The notes beneath the pieces were generated by a model. The model saw only the letters and a list, made by a program, of their open reading frames with translations, had not been told where the DNA came from and did no database searches. This document shows positions 1 through 5,152 of a stretch of DNA of 5,563 bases, piece by piece; positions within the stretch are counted from its first letter, which is position 1, and each line of letters starts with the position of its first letter. The DNA is from Desulfovibrio sp. (lineage in GTDB: Bacteria; Desulfobacterota; Desulfovibrionia; Desulfovibrionales; Desulfovibrionaceae). The position numbers were made by a program, and so were the translations under genes. Where the stretch lies: NCBI GenBank assembly GCA_014804865.1, contig JAAUYY010000105.1:5439-11001 (forward strand), written 5' to 3'.

Positions 1-3000
1 AGTCAGATCGCCCGCGACCTTGCTCGCGTAAGCGGCAATCCCTGTTAATTGGAGATTGGCGTCTTCTATATTGATACTTCCCGCGTCCAGCTGGTGAGCG
101 CGGACATCGTCGGTCGCGGCTCCCTGGCCTTTGCCAAAAATGCTGTCCGCTTTTACAAGCGCCTTTTCGGCGGTTAAAACTCCCTTGGAAAGATCGACGT
201 CTCCTAGTTCCGACCAGCTATCCGGATCGTCAGGATCGCCCGCGATAATCAGACCGCTGTCGCTAATTTCTTCGAGGCCGGCGGAGTTGGAGATTGTCCT
301 CACTATGACGACGGATCCTTCTTCTATATCAAGCGCCTTGTCGTCGCTCCCCAATACAAAATTATCAATATGGGCTACGCTGTAATTTTTAAAACTGGCG
401 TTTTTTGCCGAAAGGGACGTTCCCTCCAGATAGCCGCCGCTCAAATTAAGCGTTTCGTCGATAACGAGATCAGTAAAAGAACTGGAGCCCAGACCGCTCA
501 CGTTCAAATTGCCATGTATTGTTCCCGCCGGAGCGTTCCCCGCGCCCAGATCAAAAGCGCCGTCCGTTACAGTCAGATCGCCGCCGGAACCTGTTTTAGC
601 GCCAGTCTCAATTGTATTCGCCTTAAGAGTCGCTTCGCTTACGATCGCCGCGCCGCCCACGGAGAGCGAGCCCAGGGAATTTGTCCCCTGCCCGGACACA
701 TTCAAATCGCCCCCGACCGTCGTAGTTCCGCTTACGGAGCTTGACGAGGCGTTCGCGAAAGTCGCGTTTCCTTCGCTCTTCAAACTTGTCGCGGAAAAAG
801 AGCCTCCAGCCAGCATGAACGCGCCGCCCGCTTCGATGGCGTCCGCGCGGGCCGCCCCGTTTTCGGCCATGCCGACGCTTAAATCGCCAGTCGTCGATAA
901 TTTGCCGGTCATGGTCAAATTCTTCATCTGGGAAAATACGGCCTTATCCGCGGAGAAGACTGAACCCGAATACGAGCCGCCGGAGAGGGTCGCGTCGCTG
1001 CCGACTTCCGCGTTTTTTACATTGGTCGCGCCATTTCCGCTTATGGTCAAATCGCCTGTAGTTTTAAGCGAATCCGTAACCGAGAGCGTCGAGAGATCCG
1101 AAAATTCTCCGCTCGTCGTCGAAAGCGAAGCGCCGGTTAGCGATCCGCCCCCGATTTTCGTCGCTCCATCGACGGTCAGCGTCCCGAAAGAGCTGGCGCC
1201 ATTAGTCGTAGAGGTCAGATCGCCGCGAATATGACTCGCGTCGCCCGAGCCAAAGACAAAGGAGCCGCCTGTCATCGAAAAATCGCCGTTGGCGCCCGTT
1301 TTCGACCCTGTCTCGATAGTGTCCGCCGATAGTCGGCCGCCGCTCGCGACGACGTTTTGCCCGACATTCAAGGAACCGAAGCTCAAGCGCCCGTTGTCGG
1401 TGGCGTTCAGTTTGCCGCCGATAGCCGTCGCGCCGGATACATTTAGCGAGGTCGCGGAGTTCAGCGTCGCGTCTCCTACCGTAGAGACAGTCTTTCCCTC
1501 GTATGTCCCCCCGTCCAGGGCGAAGCCACCGCCGGAAACCAGAGAAGACACGCTGGCCGCGCCATTATCCGAGATCGCGATATTTCCTGTCTCGGTTTTC
1601 AGCTCGTCGTTAATTTTTAGAGACGACACATTATTGAAAGTCGCGTCGGCTCCGACGGTCGCGGTATCGCCTTCGTATATTCCGTCGCTCGCGCTTAAGT
1701 TCCCCTTAACGTAAGCGGCGCTTATTCGCGCGGTTTGGACGCCGGAGAGGGTCGCGTCGCCGACAGTCTCCAGCGCGTAGGGATGTTGTTCGCTGTCCAA
1801 ATTATCTTGCAAGGTCAGGAAAGAGAGACTGGAAAAAGACGCGGCGTTCGCGTGGAGACTCTGCCCGTCGAGGCTTCCGCCGGTTACGCTGGCCGTTCCG
1901 CCGACGGTCATTGTTTTAAAGGAGCTTTCGCCATTGCCGGTTACGGTCATGTCGCCATCGATCCTGGCGCCCCAGGGTATAATCGCGGCGTCATCTCCGC
2001 CGTGATCGCCGCCGGTTCGTCCAAGATCGTCGCCTGTAAATTTAAAATAACCGTTTTCGAGGGTAAATATGCCAGTGGAAGAAGGAAGAACATACGGAGT
2101 AGTCGTCGCGCTTTCCTTTACGACGACCAGATTCGCGGCCTCTACTCCAGCCTTGTCTCCCGGGGCCCCGCCGACGGCTATCTCTCCCGCGTAAATTCCC
2201 CCGCCCGCTTTAGCCAAACGAGCGGTTATCTTTCCTCGAGGCGAAAGCCATGTGCTTGTGCCGGAATTATTAATGTATACGCGATCCGCGCTCAACAGAC
2301 TCGAGCTGAATTCTGTGCCGGAAATTACGTCATTCCCAGCGCTAAAACTATCTACCGTCATATCGCCGGTTGAAATATCCTTTCCGGCTGTAAGCGTCAG
2401 CTTTCCCGATCCCTGTAGGAGTGAAGGCACCATTGCCTCTCCGGAGGGATATCCTTCGCCGGTATGCGAGCCAATGCTCGCGCCGGCGCTGATTTCGCCG
2501 TCGCCCTCGGTCATTCCCTGCCAGAGCCAGACGCTGCCGTTGGACGACTTTATTTTTGAGCCTTCAGATAAAAGGCCATTAACACCGCCGTCAATAAGGT
2601 ATGAAATATCAATTCGCCCCGCTTGGCCTTCATACGCGCCATTTGTGACAAGACTGCTCCCGTCGCTCAAAAACGCGCTTCGAATAAAAGCCAGACCCGC
2701 CGCTTCGATCTTTTTGCCAGCGCGTATATTAACCCTGTTGGCGCAAAAATTACCCAAAACGTTCCTTAGCGAACTGTTCGCGGAAATTGTTATATTTCCC
2801 CCAGCGTCGACAAGCCCTATGTTGCCCACCCCGCTCCGAATGCCAAGATTCCCAGTAATATTCAAATCCGCTCCATCGACGCGCAAAGCGGATTGATACG
2901 TCGAGCCGTTATTGAGATATCCGAGGATCGAGCCGTCAATGTTGACTGTCGCGGGCGTAGAGCCGTCGCCAATAATCAAGGCAGCGTCGCGGCGGCTTCT

Positions 3001-3459
3001 GTTTCCCGCTCCGATTGCTATATCCCCGGTCAGGGAGCCGTTAAGCAAAGTCAGGGAAGCCGCGGCGCCAGTCGAGCCAATCATGATGGGGGAGGCGCCG
3101 ATTTGGGTCAACGTTGATCTATAAGCGACCGCTAAGGGGGTCGAGACGAGTTCGCCTCCAGCTCCGCCGACAAGGGTAACCTGGCCGGAAGGGATCGTGA
3201 ATTTATCGAAGCCATCCCCCATTACGATTTCCGAATATGTTCCAGCCGCTATGGATGATTTGGCAGCGCTGTCAACTGTATATGTGGAATACGAATCGCC
3301 GGCGGCGTACAGGGCGGGGAGTCCCGCTTCCGCGACGCTCCGCGACATGGACAGGGCGCCCGGGACAGCGAAGAGTTTTCCGGAAAATATAAATAACGAA
3401 GCGAGTATCGCGAAAGCTAAAGCTACTCGAGACGAGAGACTACGGCGAAAATCGGGCAT
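1..3459 (-). CDS. Giant repetitive secreted adhesin / autotransporter-like surface protein, N-terminal part (C-terminus beyond left edge)
   Basis: A single open frame of 1153 codons runs from ATG at 3459 to the left edge without a stop. Residues 1-31 form a signal peptide: basic FRRSLSSR, then hydrophobic VALAFAILASLFIF, then cleavage probably after KLFA. The start is supported by GGAG six bases upstream. Residues 32-~473 are non-repetitive but contain beta-helix-like strings such as NITISANSSL, RVNIRAGKKIEA and LTLTAGKDIS, which resemble filamentous-haemagglutinin-type passengers. Residues 474-499 are a Gly/Asp-rich linker. Residues ~502-1033 are repeats with core motifs like GDLTISGNG, VGSDATLSGGSYSG and FSADKAVF. 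Residues 1075-1084 hold an acidic DPDDPD segment. I see only one cysteine (C239), which is usual for secreted beta-helix passengers. The product is inferred to be surface-exposed or secreted, probably adhesive. No translocator domain is visible because the C-terminus is missing, so type Va autotransporter, type Vb two-partner and type I secretion are all possible. It is divergent from dut. Confidence 0.8.
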   Translation of the reverse strand, partial: MPDFRRSLSSRVALAFAILASLFIFSGKLFAVPGALSMSRSVAEAGLPALYAAGDSYSTYTVDSAAKSSIAAGTYSEIVMGDGFDKFTIPSGQVTLVGGAGGELVSTPLAVAYRSTLTQIGASPIMIGSTGAAASLTLLNGSLTGDIAIGAGNRSRRDAALIIGDGSTPATVNIDGSILGYLNNGSTYQSALRVDGADLNITGNLGIRSGVGNIGLVDAGGNITISANSSLRNVLGNFCANRVNIRAGKKIEAAGLAFIRSAFLSDGSSLVTNGAYEGQAGRIDISYLIDGGVNGLLSEGSKIKSSNGSVWLWQGMTEGDGEISAGASIGSHTGEGYPSGEAMVPSLLQGSGKLTLTAGKDISTGDMTVDSFSAGNDVISGTEFSSSLLSADRVYINNSGTSTWLSPRGKITARLAKAGGGIYAGEIAVGGAPGDKAGVEAANLVVVKESATTTPYVLPSSTGIFTLENGYFKFTGDDLGRTGGDHGGDDAAIIPWGARIDGDMTVTGNGESSFKTMTVGGTASVTGGSLDGQSLHANAASFSSLSFLTLQDNLDSEQHPYALETVGDATLSGVQTARISAAYVKGNLSASDGIYEGDTATVGADATFNNVSSLKINDELKTETGNIAISDNGAASVSSLVSGGGFALDGGTYEGKTVSTVGDATLNSATSLNVSGATAIGGKLNATDNGRLSFGSLNVGQNVVASGGRLSADTIETGSKTGANGDFSMTGGSFVFGSGDASHIRGDLTSTTNGASSFGTLTVDGATKIGGGSLTGASLSTTSGEFSDLSTLSVTDSLKTTGDLTISGNGATNVKNAEVGSDATLSGGSYSGSVFSADKAVFSQMKNLTMTGKLSTTGDLSVGMAENGAARADAIEAGGAFMLAGGSFSATSLKSEGNATFANASSSSVSGTTTVGGDLNVSGQGTNSLGSLSVGGAAIVSEATLKANTIETGAKTGSGGDLTVTDGAFDLGAGNAPAGTIHGNLNVSGLGSSSFTDLVIDETLNLSGGYLEGTSLSAKNASFKNYSVAHIDNFVLGSDDKALDIEEGSVVIVRTISNSAGLEEISDSGLIIAGDPDDPDSWSELGDVDLSKGVLTAEKALVKADSIFGKGQGAATDDVRAHQLDAGSINIEDANLQLTGIAAYASKVAGDLT
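361..513 (-). repeat. Adhesin super-repeat copy C, truncated (residues 983-1033)
   Basis: Third copy, opening with GNLNVSGLGSSSFTDLVI and followed by SGGYLEGTSLSAKNASFKN. This aligns with the starts of copies A and B. After about residue 1033 the similarity is lost and the chain enters a more charged segment (DDKALDIEEGS, then DPDDPD). The copy therefore represents only the first sub-unit of the super-repeat. Confidence 0.6.
514..1224 (-). repeat. Adhesin super-repeat copy B (residues 746-982)
   Basis: Second copy, opening with GDLTSTTNGASSFGTLTV. Sub-units begin at glycines 746, 802, 858, 917 and 960, so the basic period is 56-59 residues followed by shorter 43- and 23-residue pieces. TIETGAKTGSGGDLTV (949-964) aligns with TIETGSKTGANGDFSM (714-729) of copy A at an offset of 235 residues. 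A 20-base stretch encoding GDATLSG at 979-998 is identical to 1741-1760 in copy A. Confidence 0.7.
1225..1956 (-). repeat. Adhesin super-repeat copy A (residues 502-745)
   Basis: First of three copies of a higher-order repeat. It opens with GDMTVTGNGESSFKTMTVGG and later carries TIETGSKTG (714-722), then a spacer up to the opening of copy B. Inside it, sub-units begin at glycines 625, 682 and 725. The spacing from 682 to 725 to 746 (43 and 21 residues) nearly matches copy B. The boundaries are set by eye on the GD/GN-L motif and may shift by a few residues. Confidence 0.7.
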
Positions 3460-3465
3460 GACAGA

Positions 3466-3469
3466 CTCC
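3466..3469 (-). promoter_or_regulatory. Ribosome binding site of the adhesin gene
   Basis: GGAG on the minus strand lies six bases upstream of ATG 3459. It decides the start: the frame stays open upstream to a TGA at 3589-3591, but the only in-frame alternative I noticed nearby is a TTG at 3477 without such a site. Beginning at 3459 also places the signal peptide exactly at the N-terminus. Confidence 0.65.
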
Positions 3470-3486
3470 GGGCACAAAAACAGCGA

Positions 3487-3500
3487 CGCGCTTCGGCGCG
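3487..3500 (-). other. Perfect GC hairpin in the presumed adhesin leader
   Basis: A perfect five-base-pair inverted repeat, CGCGC/GCGCG, encloses a four-base loop. Read on the minus strand the loop is CGAA, and a run of five T follows six bases after the stem. Read on the plus strand the loop is UUCG closed by C-G, an exceptionally stable tetraloop type. It lies about 28 bases before the adhesin start codon, so it could influence translation or act as a weak attenuator. No alternative pairing partner was found, so the role is open. Confidence 0.4.
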
Positions 3501-3523
3501 CGAAAATTTCAACAAATATTAAA

Positions 3524-3552
3524 CTCTTACGCCGATCTCGCGCCCATGTCAA
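3524..3552 (-). promoter_or_regulatory. Candidate sigma70-type promoter for the adhesin gene
   Basis: On the minus strand a perfect -35 box TTGACA (3552-3547) is followed after 17 bases by TAAGAG (3529-3524). TAAGAG keeps the T, A and fifth-position A of TATAAT but is otherwise weak. Transcription would begin near 3517, leaving a leader of roughly 58 bases that contains the hairpin at 3487-3500. The weak -10 box suggests low basal activity or activator dependence, which is inference. Confidence 0.4.
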
Positions 3553-3625
3553 ACCTGCGAGAAAAAAAATAACAAGCTCGCGCTTCGCTCAAAGAGTCGT
3601 TCCGCGGTATATCTGCGTCGAAAAG

Positions 3626-3654
3626 TTGAAACTGGCTTTCAAAGTTATTATAAA
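3626..3654 (+). promoter_or_regulatory. Sigma70-type promoter for dut
   Basis: TTGAAA (3626-3631) and TATAAA (3649-3654) are separated by an ideal 17-base spacer, immediately upstream of dut. The predicted transcription start is near 3661, which coincides with the first base of the AAGGAG ribosome binding site. The leader would therefore be only about 15 bases. The boxes are each one base from consensus, so moderately strong constitutive expression is expected, as fits a housekeeping gene. Confidence 0.55.
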
Positions 3655-3675
3655 TATACAAAGGAGTTAAATAAT

Positions 3676-4125
3676 ATGGAAGAAATCATCGTTAAGGTCG
3701 TAGCTGAAGAGGGAGTTGAACTGCCAGCCTACGAATCTCCCGAAGCGGCCGGGATGGACGTTAAAGCCCATTTAAAAGCGGATCTGATCATTCCGCCGGG
3801 CGGACGCGCCCTTGTGCCAACGGGCTTGAGGATGCAGATGCCGCGAAATTACGAATGCCAGGTTCGTCCTCGAAGCGGTCTTGCGCTGAATCATGGCATA
3901 ACTGTGCTCAACACGCCGGGAACCATCGACGCGGACAGTCGCGCCGAAATCGGAGTTATCCTGATCAATCTATCCGACCAACCCTTTACCGCGCGCGACG
4001 GCGATCGCGTCGCTCAAATTGTCTTCAAGAAATGCGAGCGGGCCAAATGGGAGATGGTTAAGGAGCTGGATCGGACAAAACGCGAGGACGGAGCTTTCGG
4101 AGCGTCGGGAGTAACCGGAGATTGA
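3676..4125 (+). CDS. dut: Deoxyuridine 5'-triphosphate nucleotidohydrolase (dUTPase), trimeric type
   Basis: Hydrolyses dUTP to dUMP and pyrophosphate in the cytoplasm, keeping uracil out of DNA and supplying dUMP for thymidylate synthesis. At 149 residues it has the usual length of homotrimeric dUTPases. All five motifs appear in order: AGMDVKA (25-31), PRSGLA (65-70), GTIDADSR (82-89), RVAQIVF (111-117) and RxxGAFGASG (136-145). The motif-3 aspartate expected to activate water (D85), the motif-2 serine/arginine and the C-terminal stacking phenylalanine F141 are present. Odd: the tyrosine that normally follows IDxD in motif 3 is serine 88; motif 5 has E137, A140 and A143 where R-G-x-G-G-F-G-S-T-G is usual. 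The start is supported by AAGGAG nine bases upstream and a promoter just before it. It is divergent from the adhesin gene and separated by 208 bases from the next gene, so it is probably monocistronic. Confidence 0.95.
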   Translation: MEEIIVKVVAEEGVELPAYESPEAAGMDVKAHLKADLIIPPGGRALVPTGLRMQMPRNYECQVRPRSGLALNHGITVLNTPGTIDADSRAEIGVILINLSDQPFTARDGDRVAQIVFKKCERAKWEMVKELDRTKREDGAFGASGVTGD

Positions 4126-4137
4126 GCGGCGTTTTTT
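4103..4137 (+). terminator. Weak candidate terminator overlapping the dut stop codon
   Basis: CGTCG (4103-4107) can pair with CGGCG (4127-4131), including one G-T pair, and is followed directly by six T (4132-4137). The 19-base loop is long and the stem short, so this is a poor intrinsic terminator. It is the only stem followed by a T run that I find after dut. Confidence 0.25.
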
Positions 4138-4193
4138 AGCTCGAATTGCCCAGGCGGCGAGAACGCTGTCGATCGGATCCTCGACTATCCGCT

Positions 4194-4222
4194 ATTAAAT
4201 ATAACAAATATGTCTTTATATT
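4194..4222 (+). promoter_or_regulatory. Low-confidence promoter in the AT-rich block before the first coiled-coil gene
   Basis: The dut-coiled-coil gap has a strikingly AT-rich stretch (about 4194-4240). Within it TATATT (4217-4222) is a good -10 box, 17 bases after ATTAAA (4194-4199), which is a poor -35 box. Transcription from here would give a leader of about 105 bases containing the hairpin at 4259-4274. Confidence 0.25.
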
Positions 4223-4258
4223 TTTTCCTGTTTACTTTACTCTTCGAACTGAATTTCG

Positions 4259-4274
4259 CCGGGACGCGACCCGG
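4259..4274 (+). other. Small GC inverted repeat upstream of the first coiled-coil gene
   Basis: CCGGG (4259-4263) pairs perfectly with CCCGG (4270-4274) around a six-base loop. No T run follows, so it is not a typical terminator. It may be a leader hairpin or a protein site. Its right arm overlaps the 9-mer CGGATCATT that recurs before the second coiled-coil gene. Confidence 0.3.
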
Positions 4275-4333
4275 ATCATTTAAGGTTGAGCCGCGGGCGT
4301 TCCTGACTCGTTAACCCGCCGGAGAACTAATTT

Positions 4334-5056
4334 ATGGAAGAATCCGCCGAGCTTCGGGAAAAACTCCGCGAAAAGACCGAGGAGCTTCTTCGCGTAAAAG
4401 CGCGTGAGAGCCGGAAGACAAGGGAATACGAAACGGAATTAAAAAAACTGCGCGAAGAGCTCGAGACAGCCTCGAAAAATAACAGGAAAATCGACGCCCA
4501 GGAAGCGAAACTCGCCGCCCTTGAGAGGGAGAACAGTGTTCTCAAGGACGAAATCGGAGATCTGCGCGGAAAGCTGTCCGCCCAGGCCGGAATCTGCCCG
4601 CTCGATAATCGCGCGATCGGCGAATGCGCGGAGATCGCCAAAGTTCGGAGCTTTATAGCCTCTATCGAAGGTTATCAAAGGGAACTGCTGGAAAAGTCCG
4701 GCTTTTCTCCGGAGAGGCCCGGACAATTTCTTTGCCGCGCGGGATCGAGCGAGGGCGTCGCGAATTTGTGGAAAGAAATCAGGCAATACATCCTCGAACG
4801 CGGCTACGCTCATAAAGCCTGGCCTTTTCTCGACGCCATGCTCGAGTTTCATTCCCTGGGCGGAGGAGGACTGGAGTCTTATAGCCCCGATATCGAGGCT
4901 CCCGACAGGGACGAGGCGAAAATCTACTGGGTCGTCCCCTGGCGCGAAAACTGGCAATACGAGGAAAAACCCATCGATCGCCTGCTTCTCGCCGGTCTTC
5001 GCGACAAGGACGGCGCGCTCCTGGTCGAGCCTTTGCTCGCGCTGAAAAATAATTAA
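4334..5056 (+). CDS. Unrecognised coiled-coil protein with Trp-rich C-terminal region
   Basis: I do not recognise this 240-residue protein. Residues ~6-81 are a highly charged, Leu-rich heptad segment (LREKLREKTEELLRVKAR, then LERENSVLKDEIGDLRGKL) that should form a coiled coil. Residues ~87-240 look like a folded region with three cysteines (88, 98, 134) and five tryptophans (146, 163, 199, 203, 207). It includes the strings YILERGYAHKAWPFLDAMLEFHSLG and IYWVVPWRENWQY and ends in a Leu-rich tail. There is no signal peptide or membrane segment, so a cytoplasmic location is likely. The ATG is preceded by GGAG at nine bases. It lies 208 bases after dut and 96 bases before a second coiled-coil gene with which it shares EELLRVKARESR (16-27), indicating a tandem paralogue pair. 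A role as an oligomerising scaffold or adaptor is only inference. Confidence 0.75.
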   Translation: MEESAELREKLREKTEELLRVKARESRKTREYETELKKLREELETASKNNRKIDAQEAKLAALERENSVLKDEIGDLRGKLSAQAGICPLDNRAIGECAEIAKVRSFIASIEGYQRELLEKSGFSPERPGQFLCRAGSSEGVANLWKEIRQYILERGYAHKAWPFLDAMLEFHSLGGGGLESYSPDIEAPDRDEAKIYWVVPWRENWQYEEKPIDRLLLAGLRDKDGALLVEPLLALKNN

Positions 5057-5141
5057 GATTTAGTTCAATTTTATCGTCAGTTATTGACATGATCTTACGC
5101 GGATCATTGGCGCCCAAATTCAACAGAACGATAATTAATAC

Positions 5142-5146
5142 GAGAA
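5142..5146 (+). promoter_or_regulatory. Degenerate ribosome binding site of the second coiled-coil gene
   Basis: The best site before ATG 5153 is GAG inside CGAGAA, about eight bases upstream. It aligns with GGAGAA at the equivalent place before the first coiled-coil gene, where the leading G is intact. Translation of the downstream gene is therefore expected to be initiated less efficiently. Confidence 0.4.
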
Positions 5147-5152
5147 AAATTT

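Noticed and set aside
509..1234. Long plus-strand open frame (241 codons) opposite the adhesin, with similar ones at 131-385, 370-744, 1289-1714, 1735-2373 and 2252-2896
   Set aside because: They are antisense to a continuous 1153-codon frame with a signal peptide and protein-level repeats. Their openness follows from the Gly/Ser/Thr/Ala codons of the real gene, and the products are Pro/Ser/Val-rich with no recognisable domain.
3197..3670. Plus-strand open frame of 157 codons ending just before dut
   Set aside because: It overlaps the adhesin's signal peptide region antisense, crosses both promoter candidates and the hairpin, and has no family resemblance. The dut promoter lies inside it.
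3855..4061. Alternative 68-codon frame inside dut, and 4624-4815 inside the first coiled-coil gene
   Set aside because: Both are out-of-frame shadows of well-supported genes, without their own ribosome binding site.
3676..4125. dut as a sign of a prophage
   Set aside because: Phages often carry dut, but no other phage gene, integrase or attachment site is visible, so a chromosomal housekeeping copy is the simpler reading.
4439..4957. Minus-strand open frame of 172 codons, and 4327-4641 minus, opposite the first coiled-coil gene
   Set aside because: These are shadows of the plus-strand coiled-coil gene, which has a ribosome binding site, heptad periodicity and a paralogue next door.
5084..5089. 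Perfect TTGACA (-35 box) between the two coiled-coil genes
   Set aside because: No acceptable -10 box lies 15-19 bases downstream; the sequence there is ATTGGCGC. Co-transcription from upstream is equally likely.
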